Source of the DNA: CAJCBL01 sp035298965
GTDB lineage: Bacteria; Verrucomicrobiota; Verrucomicrobiia; Opitutales; Opitutaceae
Reading direction: 5' to 3'
Assembly (NCBI GenBank): GCA_035298965.1
Contig: DATGXO010000107.1
Span: forward strand, 1 to 64,000
DNA: 64,000 nucleotides
Shown here: positions 34,708 to 43,231 of the stretch, piece after piece
How the letters are laid out: every line of letters starts with the position of its first letter
Numbering within the stretch: position 1 is the stretch's first letter
Notes under the pieces: generated by a model
What the model was told of the DNA's origin: nothing
What the model saw: only the letters and a program-made list of their open reading frames with translations
Database searches by the model: none
Made by a program: the position numbers and the translations under genes

Positions 34708-35852
34708 GCGCGGGCGGCGCGCTCGTAGAGCGCGAGATAGGCGTCGACCATCGCGGCGGTGGTGAAGCGCGCGGCGTTGGCGAGCCCGATGGCGTTCACG
34801 GCCGGGGCGTGCGCGAGCGCGGCAGCGATCTCCGTGGCGGCGGCAGCAGGATCGGCGGGGTCGAAGTACACCGCGCCGTCGCCGGCGACCTCGGTCATGG
34901 GCGGGCGCTTGGACGTGAACACGCGACAACCGCAGGCCTGCGCCTCGAGCAACGGCCAGCCGAAGCCTTCCTCCCACGAGGGAAACAGTAGACCGTCGGC
35001 GATGCTGTAGAGCGCTTCAAGCGCGTCGTTCGACACGCCGCTCGCGAAGACGAGCGCGTCGTTGAGGCCGAGTTCTCGCGCGAGGGTGGCGTCGGCGGCC
35101 GAGAGCGGCTTGCCCACCAGCACGAGCCGGCCGGCGTAGCGGTGGCGCGAGCGCAACTCGTGGAAAATGCGCAGCAGTCCGGGGCGGTTCTTGTACCACT
35201 GGCCGCCGCCGACGTTCAGCACGAACGGCTCGGCGGCGCTCCACGGCGCGCCGGTTGTCGCCAGAGTTTCGAGCCGCTGGCGGGCGTCGGTGGCAGCGAG
35301 GCGGCGGTAGGGATGGTTGAGGCCGTTGGGCACGACCGTGACGTTGGCCGGTGCGAGATCGGCCAGGCGCAGGAGGTCGGTGCGCGTCTTCGCCGAGACA
35401 CAGGCGGTGAACGGCGCGCGCCCGAGACTGCGGAGGATCCAGCGCTGGTAGCGTTGGCCGCTGCGGCCGACCGGTTGTTGTGGGATCTCGCCGAGCGCGG
35501 CGCGGATCTGGAGCAGATCGTGGCACGTGACGATCGCCCGCAGCGGGAGGTGCGGGAGGTAGACAGCGTTGGCGTGGTCGACGATGTGGAAGACCGCGGC
35601 GGGATGGTGGCTCGCGAGGCGGCGCAGCGTGAGCGGGAAGAGGAGAAACTTGTCGGCGTAGCCGAGCAGTTTCGGCCACCCGGCGTAGCGGTACGGGCGG
35701 GCGAGCTTCGCGAAGCGCGGGCGCGGGGCGACGAGACGCACGTCCACGCCGCGGGCGGCGAGCTCGCGCTCCAGGAGCGCGCCGAAGCGCAGCATGCTCT
35801 GCTGGGCGTCGGGCGCGAAGTTGCCGACGAGGATGACGGGCGGCGTGCTCAC
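34704..35852 (-). CDS. Glycosyltransferase family 4
   Basis: 382 residues, GT-B fold: VGNFAPDAQQSMLRFG start, ITCHDLLQIRAA-like motif (IVTCHDLLQ), VPNGLNHPYRR, NVGGGQWYKNRPG and E-x7-E in EEGFGWPLLEAQ. It resembles the cluster's last transferase (30666) in its CHD motif and overall layout. GTG start within a 4-bp overlap (GTGA) with the upstream membrane-protein gene. Confidence 0.89.
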   Translation of the reverse strand: MSTPPVILVGNFAPDAQQSMLRFGALLERELAARGVDVRLVAPRPRFAKLARPYRYAGWPKLLGYADKFLLFPLTLRRLASHHPAAVFHIVDHANAVYLPHLPLRAIVTCHDLLQIRAALGEIPQQPVGRSGQRYQRWILRSLGRAPFTACVSAKTRTDLLRLADLAPANVTVVPNGLNHPYRRLAATDARQRLETLATTGAPWSAAEPFVLNVGGGQWYKNRPGLLRIFHELRSRHRYAGRLVLVGKPLSAADATLARELGLNDALVFASGVSNDALEALYSIADGLLFPSWEEGFGWPLLEAQACGCRVFTSKRPPMTEVAGDGAVYFDPADPAAAATEIAAALAHAPAVNAIGLANAARFTTAAMVDAYLALYERAARA

Positions 35853-37234
35853 GGGGCGGATGCGGAATGACGGTCTTCGGATTCGTCGTCCGTGATGGCT
35901 TCATCGCTGTCGGACTCGAGCGCCTCCTCGTCGTCTTCCTCAGTCTCCTCCTCGGGTTCGTCCTGGCAGGCGGCGAGGCAGAGGCCGGAGCCGAAGACGG
36001 CGAAACCGAGGATGGTGGGCGGCGCCCACTGGCCGAAGACGATCGCGCTCGCGCAGGCGCACAGGATGAGCAGCGGCAGGAAATCGCGGTCGATGAACAG
36101 GCGGCGCAGCGAGCGGCGGAGCAACGCGGCTGCGAGCAGGAGGCGATAGCCGAGGAAGGCGAGGCCGAGGAGCGGACCGAGTTCGAGGAGGCATTTCGCC
36201 CACTCGTTTTCGGCGAGCAGGAAACCGAGCCGGCCGGTCGCGAGGCGCGCGGCGACGTTGGAGCCCATGCCGACGCCGGAGCCGAAGACCGGTGCGGTGG
36301 AGAGCACCGAGTAGAGGTAATCCCAGCCGCCGAAGAGACGGTCGAAGATCGAGCCCACGCCGACGCCTTCCTGTGCCTCCTGCCCGGCCTGCGCCGTCTC
36401 CCAGCGGGAGAGGAACGCCTCGCGGGCGTCGTCGAAGATCGGCAGGAAGCTCACCACGACAATCACGACGGCGACGATCGCGCCGGTGCGGAGCAAGTCC
36501 GAGCGCAAGCGTCCGGTGACCGCCATCGCGGGGATGAAGACCGCCACGATGAAGATCGTCGCGACCGCGAGCGTGCGGCTGATCGAGATGGGCACCGCGA
36601 TCAGGATCGCCACGCCGCAGGCGGCGAGGATGGGCCAGAACAGGCGGCGTTTCGCGGTGAACTGGTGGCAGAGAAACGCGAGCGCGAGCGGGAAGAAAAG
36701 CTGAGGCCCGGTGATGAAGGCGAAGAAGCCCGGCGGCCGGATGTGGCCCATCGCGCCGTAGAGCTGCCCCATGCCCTCCTCGCTGTCGCCCACGCCGCGG
36801 TTGATGTACGCGGTGGGCGCCGATTTGAACTGCACAACCATCAGGAGCGTCATCGGAATGGCGAGCAGCAGGATGACGCGGCCGAGGTTCTCGACATCGC
36901 GCCGCGTGAGCACCGCGGCCATCACCCAGATGAGCGGCACATGGAGGAAGTTCGTACGGATGCCGTAGAAGGTGATCAGCAGGTTGTCCTGACCGGCGAG
37001 CAACGCTCCGACGAACGCGGCACCTGCGAGCGCGATGGTGGTGAACGTCCAGCCGTTAAGGGGGAAACGGCTCTGCCCGAGCGCGAGCAGGTAGATGAGG
37101 ATGACGATCGGGTCGCGCACGATGAGCAGCGCGTCGGACATGCCCGGCAGCACCCATTTCCGCAGCGCGCCCTCGAAGACGAGGAGCGCGAGATACAACC
37201 AGATGAGGAACTTGAGCAGAGACTCGGGTTTCAA
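35849..37234 (-). CDS. O-antigen polymerase/ligase-like membrane protein with acidic tail
   Basis: 461 residues with about ten transmembrane segments. Near the N-terminus is FEGALRKWVLPG, a motif of Wzy/exopolysaccharide polymerases; a large loop before the last helices holds GSGVGMGSN and AENEWAKCLLELG, the usual position of the catalytic loop in Wzy/WaaL proteins. The last about 38 residues are extremely acidic (Asp/Glu runs) and should be cytoplasmic. It overlaps both neighbours by 4 bp. Polymerase and ligase roles cannot be separated from sequence. Confidence 0.78.
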   Translation of the reverse strand: MKPESLLKFLIWLYLALLVFEGALRKWVLPGMSDALLIVRDPIVILIYLLALGQSRFPLNGWTFTTIALAGAAFVGALLAGQDNLLITFYGIRTNFLHVPLIWVMAAVLTRRDVENLGRVILLLAIPMTLLMVVQFKSAPTAYINRGVGDSEEGMGQLYGAMGHIRPPGFFAFITGPQLFFPLALAFLCHQFTAKRRLFWPILAACGVAILIAVPISISRTLAVATIFIVAVFIPAMAVTGRLRSDLLRTGAIVAVVIVVVSFLPIFDDAREAFLSRWETAQAGQEAQEGVGVGSIFDRLFGGWDYLYSVLSTAPVFGSGVGMGSNVAARLATGRLGFLLAENEWAKCLLELGPLLGLAFLGYRLLLAAALLRRSLRRLFIDRDFLPLLILCACASAIVFGQWAPPTILGFAVFGSGLCLAACQDEPEEETEEDDEEALESDSDEAITDDESEDRHSASAP

Positions 37235-38493
37235 GGGAGGGAAGCGGGCGAGTGGGCGCCGAGTTGCCCGCCGACGATGCCGGCGAGTCGGGTCTCGTAC
37301 GCGGACCAGGTGAACCGGGCGGCTTTGGCGCGGGCGGCTTCGCCGAGCGCGGCGAGGCGGTTGCGGTCGCGATGCAATTCATCGAGCCGCGCGGCGATCG
37401 CGGTGGCATCGCGGATCGGCACAATGAAGCCATCCTCGCCGTCGGCGATGATGTCGGGACCTGCGGTGTGCGGTGTCGTGATCACGGGTACGCCTTGTGC
37501 CATGGCTTCGAGGATCACCAGGCCGAAGCCTTCGAAGAGCGAGGGAAACACCAGCACATCGCTGGCACGCATCTGCTCGAGCACCAGCGCGTGCGGCAGC
37601 GAGGGGATCCACGTGTGCGAAGCGAGCGCGCGCTCGAGGGCGGCGCACGGCTCGGCGGGTTTGGTGCCGACGACCGTCAACGCGATCGACTTTCCCGCGA
37701 GCGCCGCGGCGACGAAGAGATACGAGAGGCCTTTGCGTTGGCCGAGCGAGCCGACGTAGAGCACGCGCAGCGGTTTCCCCTCGACCGCATAGGGCGAGCG
37801 CGGCGTATCGAGCGTGCTTGCCGGCGCGCCGTACGGGATGACGTGCACCGGCGCGGAGAAGCCGGGGTGCTCGGCGAGCGTCGCCTTCGTGAACGAGGTG
37901 GCGGCGAAGACGATATCGGCGAGGCGCAGCTCCTCGTCCTTGCGCGCGGTCTTGGCGGCGCTGTCGCGGTTTCCGATGATCGTCGCGGCCCACTCCGGCT
38001 GGCGTTCCGCCTCCTCGGTGAGGATGCGGCGCGCGGCGCGCCAGTAGCCGATCGGTTGATCGTAGAAAGTGGTGACGCTGTGGGCGCGCGCGGCGGCGAA
38101 GGTGTCGGCGGCGCCGTCCTCGTACGCGTACACGCCGGAGAAACGGCCGCTGTGAAGGCGGCGCGCGCAGGCGCGGTCGAGATCGCGGTAGATGGCATCG
38201 ACGCAGAACGCGCCGGACTCGTGGCGGGTGAGCCGTTTGCTGAGACCGCCGCGGGAGGCGCCGAGGCGGACGAGTTCGCGCAATGGTCGCGAGTGGGCGA
38301 GGCGGCGGATCTCCTCGGGCACCGCGCGACGGCGCAGTTGCCCCGCCAAGGACGACGGCAGCAACCGCAGCCACGTCGCCGCGGGATCGACGGCGAGGCA
38401 GGTGCGGAACTCCGCGAGCAAACCGGCGCGCGCCAAGCCGAGGGCGGCGTGGCGAACGTTGGCGTTTCCGGTGGGATGGGAGAGGAGGATCAC
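37231..38493 (-). CDS. Glycosyltransferase family 4
   Basis: 420 residues, GT-B fold: LSHPTGNANVRHA at the N-terminus, VYAYEDGA, YDQPIGYW, VLYVGSLGQRKGLSYLF and E-x7-E in FEGFGLVILEAM. The HPTGN start and long N-terminal domain fit a group found in exopolysaccharide clusters. GTG start. It overlaps the following membrane-protein gene by 4 bp; 82 bp separate it from the preceding glycosyltransferase. Confidence 0.88.
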   Translation of the reverse strand: MILLSHPTGNANVRHAALGLARAGLLAEFRTCLAVDPAATWLRLLPSSLAGQLRRRAVPEEIRRLAHSRPLRELVRLGASRGGLSKRLTRHESGAFCVDAIYRDLDRACARRLHSGRFSGVYAYEDGAADTFAAARAHSVTTFYDQPIGYWRAARRILTEEAERQPEWAATIIGNRDSAAKTARKDEELRLADIVFAATSFTKATLAEHPGFSAPVHVIPYGAPASTLDTPRSPYAVEGKPLRVLYVGSLGQRKGLSYLFVAAALAGKSIALTVVGTKPAEPCAALERALASHTWIPSLPHALVLEQMRASDVLVFPSLFEGFGLVILEAMAQGVPVITTPHTAGPDIIADGEDGFIVPIRDATAIAARLDELHRDRNRLAALGEAARAKAARFTWSAYETRLAGIVGGQLGAHSPASLP

Positions 38494-38575
38494 GGAGCGT
38501 GTGAGCGACGCGGGCCGGGCGCGGCGATCAGAACAGGTGCGATACGCGTGGCAAGGGCGCGGGCGGCGTCGCCGT

Positions 38576-39661
38576 TCAGCGGCTGGTGAGGTACTGGACC
38601 CACTGGGCGCGGACGAGGGGCGGAGCGAAACGGGCCTCCCACACGGCGCGCTGCGTGGTGCGTGAGGTCTGGCCGGCGCGGATGCGCGCGGCGAGCCGTA
38701 CGGTCGCGGCGCGGCATTCCTCGTACACTTCGGGCCGCGCGATCAGTTCGCAGTTTTCGGCCGCCTCGGCGAGCTCGGGCGTGCCGCCGCGGGCGGAGGC
38801 GACCCAAGGCAGGCCCGCGGCCATCGACTCGATCAGGCTGAGCGGCATGCCTTCGTTATGCACGGAGTAGAGCGCGACGGCATCCAGCTCGGCGAGCGCG
38901 GCGGCCTGCTGTTGGGGGTTCGCGTAGCTGCCGTGATAGACGAGGCGCGGGAGGAAGGCGAAGCGCTCGGGCGGGTAGTCCGGGCCGGCGCCGTGGATGT
39001 GCCACTCGATGTCGGCGCAGGCGGGATCGGTCGCGAGCGAGAGGATTGTTTCCACGCCCTTGGTGCCGACGAGGCGGCCGAAGAAGCCGAAGCGCAGGGG
39101 AGCATCGGCGGGCGGCGTGGCGGAGGCGTCGAACTCGATGGCGGTCTCGGTGAGGTAGGGGAGAAAAACGGCGTCGGCGCGGCCGGTGGCGCCGTTGAGC
39201 TGCGTGCCGGTGTAGAGGCTGCAGCCGACGAGTTCGCCGGCGCGCGCGAGCACCTTGCGGAAACCTGGTGTCCAGGTGCGCTGCTCGGCTTCGTCGGCTG
39301 CGGTGTGGTGGTGGTGGATACGACGGCTGCGGCGGTTGGCGGCGAGCCAGACGAGGCGGGCGAGGGCGCCTTGGCCGTTGGTGTAGACGGTGTGCCAACG
39401 GCGGCCGCGGAGCGCGATCGACTGACGGATGAGCCACCAGGCCTTGGCGCGGCCGCTGGCGGTGCCGCGGGCGGCGGGCATCTCGCGCACCTCGGCGCCG
39501 GCGGCGAGCAGGCGCTGGCGCCATTGCGGCGCGAGCGAGTTGCTCGTGGTGAGGAGCAGGGTGACGTGGCCCTCCTCGGCGAGTGCTTGGGTGACGAGGC
39601 AAAGGTGGCGCTCCATGCCGCCGTAGGCGGCGAGCTGGGGGGCGTAGACGAGGACGTTCAC
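38576..39661 (-). CDS. Glycosyltransferase family 4
   Basis: 361 residues, GT-B fold: PQLAAYGGMERHLC (family N-terminal loop), YTNGQGALAR, RFGFFGRLVGTKGVETIL and E-x7-E-like EGMPLSLIESMAAG. GTG start directly beside a run of heptamer repeats that fills the space to the upstream gene. Probably a retaining transferase of the polymer. Confidence 0.9.
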   Translation of the reverse strand: MNVLVYAPQLAAYGGMERHLCLVTQALAEEGHVTLLLTTSNSLAPQWRQRLLAAGAEVREMPAARGTASGRAKAWWLIRQSIALRGRRWHTVYTNGQGALARLVWLAANRRSRRIHHHHTAADEAEQRTWTPGFRKVLARAGELVGCSLYTGTQLNGATGRADAVFLPYLTETAIEFDASATPPADAPLRFGFFGRLVGTKGVETILSLATDPACADIEWHIHGAGPDYPPERFAFLPRLVYHGSYANPQQQAAALAELDAVALYSVHNEGMPLSLIESMAAGLPWVASARGGTPELAEAAENCELIARPEVYEECRAATVRLAARIRAGQTSRTTQRAVWEARFAPPLVRAQWVQYLTSR

Positions 39662-39697
39662 GATTTGCGATTGGCGATTGTCGATTTGCGATTTGGC
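39662..39697. repeat. Heptamer tandem repeat CGATTTG
   Basis: Five imperfect copies on the plus strand (CGATTTG, CGATTGG, CGATTGT, CGATTTG, CGATTTG). They occupy the region just upstream of the GTG start of the 38576-39661 gene, where a ribosome-binding site would lie. It is far more AT-rich than its surroundings. Confidence 0.75.
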
Positions 39698-39721
39698 GCG
39701 AGCGCGGCGCGCTGGAGGGGC

Positions 39722-40894
39722 TTACGACTCCGAGCGGATAGCGGAGTTTCGGACGCCGGAACCCGTCGTGAGGTCCTCGACAAAACGTTTTGCGATGCCG
39801 GGCAATCGCGGGGCCGGCGCGCGGCGGAGGGCGAGCATCGCGGCGAGATCGAGCGCGGCGCCGGCGGGCGTGTGGACGAGAAGCGGCTCGGTCGAGGGCG
39901 GCACGGCGATGCGGCCGCGCGGCTGCCAGTCGTCGCGCGAGACGAGCACGGGCAGGCCATGGTCGAGGCAGGCGGCCACGGTGCCGGATTTCGGCGCGAG
40001 TGCGATGGGGTTCGGCGTGAGCGCGAGATCGAGCGCGCCGAGCACCTGACTCGCGTCGGCGGGCGAAGTTTCGCCGAGCTCGATGACGACCGTGTCGCGC
40101 GGCGGATTGCGCCGGAGGGCGGCGAGCAACGCGGCGCCACCGAAACCGGTGCGGCCGAGCGAAACCAGCACCAGCGGGCGGCCGGCCTCCTGTGCTGCGG
40201 CGGCGAGGCGGGCGACGACTTCGGGGCCGTTCCACTCGGGATGCACGGTGCCGAACCAGCCGGCGAACAACGCGGTGTGCGGATCGAGGCCGGGGGCGTG
40301 TTGCTCGAGCAGATGGCGGCGCGTGGCGGCGCGATCGCCGGGCTCGACGGGCACGTTGCCGAAGAGCGGCAGGCGTTTCGCGACGATGCCCTCGGCGGCG
40401 AGCGTGGCGACGTAGGCGGGCGTCTGCGTGTGCACGAGCTGAGGCGCGAACGCGCGGTGGAGGCGCAGGATGGCGTGGCGCTGGAGCACGCCGTGGAGGC
40501 GGTTCACCACGCGGTCGTGGCGGTTCAGGCCAACCCAGAGCTCGTGAAACATGAGGTGCCGGCGGCGGCCGCCAAGGAGCGGATCGAGGCGCTCGGCGAG
40601 CCCGAAAGCGTATCCGCGTGGATGCCACGCGTAGGCGACGAACTGCAGGCTGATCCAGTCGGGCGCGAAGGCCGCGATGGCGGCGCGGGCGTGCTGGGTG
40701 CGCTGGGCCCACGGGCGACGCCGCGCGAGGCGGACGACGGGGTCGCGGTCGTCGAGGGCGTCCTCGGTGTCGGCGAGGCCGATCGCGAGCGCGGAGTGGC
40801 CCTGGCGCGCGAGTTCGGCGGAGAGGCACCGGATGTAGTCGCCCACGCCGTTGCGGCCGGGGGCGAGCGAGGAGCCGAGGAAGACGAAGCGCAT
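39722..40894 (-). CDS. Probable GT-B glycosyltransferase
   Basis: 390 residues. N-terminus FLGSSLAPGRNGVGDYIRCL matches the GT4-type loop; a central AGWFGTVHPEWNG and the C-terminal APKSGTVAACLDHG region match GT-B proteins without the standard E-x7-E. It may be a diverged transferase or one using an unusual donor. Upstream it is separated from the GT-A paralogue by 123 bp containing pyrimidine-rich and palindromic repeats. Confidence 0.72.
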   Translation of the reverse strand: MRFVFLGSSLAPGRNGVGDYIRCLSAELARQGHSALAIGLADTEDALDDRDPVVRLARRRPWAQRTQHARAAIAAFAPDWISLQFVAYAWHPRGYAFGLAERLDPLLGGRRRHLMFHELWVGLNRHDRVVNRLHGVLQRHAILRLHRAFAPQLVHTQTPAYVATLAAEGIVAKRLPLFGNVPVEPGDRAATRRHLLEQHAPGLDPHTALFAGWFGTVHPEWNGPEVVARLAAAAQEAGRPLVLVSLGRTGFGGAALLAALRRNPPRDTVVIELGETSPADASQVLGALDLALTPNPIALAPKSGTVAACLDHGLPVLVSRDDWQPRGRIAVPPSTEPLLVHTPAGAALDLAAMLALRRAPAPRLPGIAKRFVEDLTTGSGVRNSAIRSES

Positions 40895-41017
40895 CGGAGA
40901 GGAGGCGAGAGGAGTGAGGCGAGAGGCTGGAGGACGGAGGGCCGAGGGTGGTCCGCGCCGTTCTCGCGCGCGGCGCCATGAAGGGCGAAACGCTTACGCG
41001 TTCCGCTACGGGAGCGT
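40895..41017. repeat. Intergenic purine-rich and palindromic repeats
   Basis: Next to the gene start lies GGAGGCGAGAGG / GAGGCGAGAGGCTGGAGG (plus-strand sense), followed near 40955-40977 by a GC palindrome GCGCCGTTCTCGCGCGCGGCGCC. The same two kinds of sequence recur at 41950-42180 and 43130-43216. Confidence 0.6.
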
Positions 41018-41947
41018 TCAGCTGCGGCGATAGAAGCGGCCGAGGAGGGCGCCGAGTTTGATCGCGCGGCGGCGGGCGCGCACGGTCGCGGCGGGGAAGA
41101 GCGGCAGCGGGCCGTCGGCATATTCCCAGAACCAGCGGTCGGGGCGGCTGGGCGGCTGGCCGCGGAGAGCCTCGAGCACGTAACGTTTCTTCCACGGCTT
41201 CGGCTTGTCGACGGCGTGGCTCATCATCGGGCGGCCGGCGCTGGGGAGGAAGTCCATGCCGTTGGGGCCGTAGATCGCGACCGGGTGCGGCGTGATCATG
41301 GCGGCGAGGTTCATCGTATCCTGATTGGCGCTCCAGAAACGATGCGTGCGGTCGAGGCTGCGCCAGCCCTTGAGGCTGCCGCTCTCGGGTTCGACGGCCT
41401 GCACGAGCTCGGCCCAATCGGAGAGGAACGAGCGGTGCTCGCGGCGCACGCCCTGGAAACCGCCGTTGCAGAAACGGTGCAGCGTGTGCACGACTTCGCG
41501 GCCGCGTTCGCGGGCGAACTTCGCCCACGCGTGGCGGAGCGGATGGTGCGGGCCGACGTGGTAGTGGTTGTCCTCGCAGAGCGCGATGCCGTAGCCGGCC
41601 CACTCTTCGTAGTAGCTCCAGCGCGAGCAGACGACGATGTCGGGGTCGAAGTAGAAGACGGCGTCGGCGCCGGGCTCGTGGGTGTCGAGGACTTCCTGCA
41701 TCCACCACGGCTTGTAGTGCGTGAAGTGGATGTCGGTCGGGTGCGGGAACAGCACGATCTCGACGGAGCCGGCGGCGATGTGGCGTGTGCCGTCGGCGGC
41801 GGGGGCGACGTCGGCCCAGGTCGGGAGCGCGCCGCGGTAGGCGGTCCAGAGGCGGCCGGTGTAGCCGTTGCGCGCGAGCGAGTTGGCGAGGGCGGCGACG
41901 CCGTAGTGATAGTCGCCTTCGAAAAGGGTGGTGACGACGCTGGGCAT
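41018..41947 (-). CDS. GT-A-type putative glycosyltransferase, paralogue A
   Basis: 309 residues with a GT8/nucleotide-diphospho-sugar-like layout: TTLFEGDYHYGVAALANSL, DIHFTHYKPWW, and a DxD metal motif FYFDPDIVV (Asp101, Asp103), later NGGFQGV and SHAVDKPKPW. The next gene (42186-43118) is a clear paralogue with the same motifs in the same order. No named family was recognised with certainty, so donor and acceptor are unknown. Start at MPSVVTTLFEG; 27 upstream codons are repeat-derived. Confidence 0.72.
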   Translation of the reverse strand: MPSVVTTLFEGDYHYGVAALANSLARNGYTGRLWTAYRGALPTWADVAPAADGTRHIAAGSVEIVLFPHPTDIHFTHYKPWWMQEVLDTHEPGADAVFYFDPDIVVCSRWSYYEEWAGYGIALCEDNHYHVGPHHPLRHAWAKFARERGREVVHTLHRFCNGGFQGVRREHRSFLSDWAELVQAVEPESGSLKGWRSLDRTHRFWSANQDTMNLAAMITPHPVAIYGPNGMDFLPSAGRPMMSHAVDKPKPWKKRYVLEALRGQPPSRPDRWFWEYADGPLPLFPAATVRARRRAIKLGALLGRFYRRS

Positions 41948-42185
41948 GGAGGGAGGCGAGAGGCTAGAGGGAAGAGGCGAGAGAGCGGAGGCGGATCGCG
42001 GAATCGCCGCTCTCGCGAGCGGCGCCACAGAGGGAGGCGAGAGGAGGACGGCGTGCTGTGGGGCGGGGGTTTATCCCGACTGGATTGGAAGAGTCGGGCG
42101 TAAAGCCCGACCGACTGGTGGATCGCGTGAAGCTCGATCTACAGGGGAATCGCTGCTCTCGCGAGCAACGCCACAGCGGGCAGGG
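41948..42185. repeat. Repeat-rich spacer between the two GT-A paralogues
   Basis: 238 bp containing three repeat types: purine-rich GAGGCGAGAGGCTAGAGG blocks (41950-41990, 42031-42047); two copies of a dyad with GCTCTCGCGAGC at its centre (42001-42030 and 42147-42176, flanked by GAATCG and GCCACAG); and a GTCGGGC-GTAAA-GCCCGAC hairpin (42093-42111) related to the copies around metF. Confidence 0.75.
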
Positions 42186-43118
42186 TCAGGCGCGGCAGTA
42201 GAAGCGGTTGAGGAACGACGCGGCGGCGAGATCGAGTTTCTTCCAACGCACGCGACCGGCGGAGAAGGCCGGGATCGGGCCGGCGGCATGCGCCCAGAAG
42301 AAGCGGTCGGCGGCGGCGAGCGGGATGCCGGAGAACGCGCGGCCGAGGTAGAAACGCAGCCATGGTTTCGGGCGGCCCATGGCGTGCGAGAGCTGCGTGC
42401 CGCCGGGGAAGAAATCCATGCCCGAGGGCCCGACTGTGCTCAGCCCGAGCGGCGAGACCATAGTGGCCATGTTGAGAAAATCCTGGTCGGCGAACCTGAA
42501 GTACGGATACTGTTTCATCCGCTGCGAGGCGGTCTGAGGCGTGAAGCCGGCGGACTGGCCGGCCTCGATGAGCCGGTGCCAGAGCTCGACGAACGACGCG
42601 TCGCGGCGGTGCACGCCGACGAAGCCGCCGTTGTAGTAGGCGTTGCGCGTCTGCGCGGGCGGGAAGCCGGCGCTGCGGAGGAAACGCGCCCACGCCTGCC
42701 GCACGGGATGGTCGTTGGGCATGACGGGGTTCACGTCCTCGACGAGGGCGACGCCGCAGTCGGCCCAGTCCTCGAAGTAGAGCCACTCGCGTTTCACGAC
42801 GACATCGGGGTCGAGGTAGAAGAGGCGCTCGGCGGCGGGCACGATCTCGCGCCAGAGGCGCTGGAAGAACGCCGGCTTGTGATTGGTGAGATGCCACTCG
42901 GTGTCGACGGCGACGCATTCGACGTGGAACCCGTCCGGGCCGTCCCAACGCGGGCGGCCCTCGGGGCTGCGCGCCGTGCACCATGGCGGCGGCGGGCCGC
43001 GGTGGCCGATGATGCACTTGCCGCGGAAACCGGCCGCGTGGAGCGAGTTGAACAGGACGGCGGCGCCGAGGTGGTAGTGGCCTTCGAGAAGGGTGAAGAC
43101 GACGGAGCGATTGGGCAT
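42186..43118 (-). CDS. GT-A-type putative glycosyltransferase, paralogue B
   Basis: 310 residues, homologous end to end to the downstream 41018-41947 product: FTLLEGHYHLGAAVLFNSL, HLTNHKPAFFQ, DxD motif FYLDPDVVV (Asp103, Asp105), YYNGGFVGVHRR, SHAMGRPKPWLRFY. The pair looks like a tandem duplication followed by divergence, so the two probably use related but not identical substrates. Metal-dependent transfer is inferred from the DxD motif. Confidence 0.72.
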   Translation of the reverse strand: MPNRSVVFTLLEGHYHLGAAVLFNSLHAAGFRGKCIIGHRGPPPPWCTARSPEGRPRWDGPDGFHVECVAVDTEWHLTNHKPAFFQRLWREIVPAAERLFYLDPDVVVKREWLYFEDWADCGVALVEDVNPVMPNDHPVRQAWARFLRSAGFPPAQTRNAYYNGGFVGVHRRDASFVELWHRLIEAGQSAGFTPQTASQRMKQYPYFRFADQDFLNMATMVSPLGLSTVGPSGMDFFPGGTQLSHAMGRPKPWLRFYLGRAFSGIPLAAADRFFWAHAAGPIPAFSAGRVRWKKLDLAAASFLNRFYCRA

Positions 43119-43231
43119 CGTTGTCGGAAGACGGAGGCTAGAGAACAGAGGCTAGAGGCGAGAGCTGAGAGGCTGGAGGGGCGAGGACGATCGCCGCTCT
43201 CGGGAGCGGCGCCACTGGATTCGCGGTGCGA
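43119..43231. repeat. Intergenic purine-rich and palindromic repeats
   Basis: GGAGGCTAGAGAACAGAGG and GGCTAGAGGCGAGAG blocks (43133-43178) followed by CGCCGCTCTCGGGAGCGGCG (43192-43211), another version of the dyad seen at 42001 and 42147. Confidence 0.65.

Noticed and set aside
40895..43231. CRISPR array
   Set aside because: Repeats are short, irregular and purine-rich, with no uniform spacers and no cas genes.
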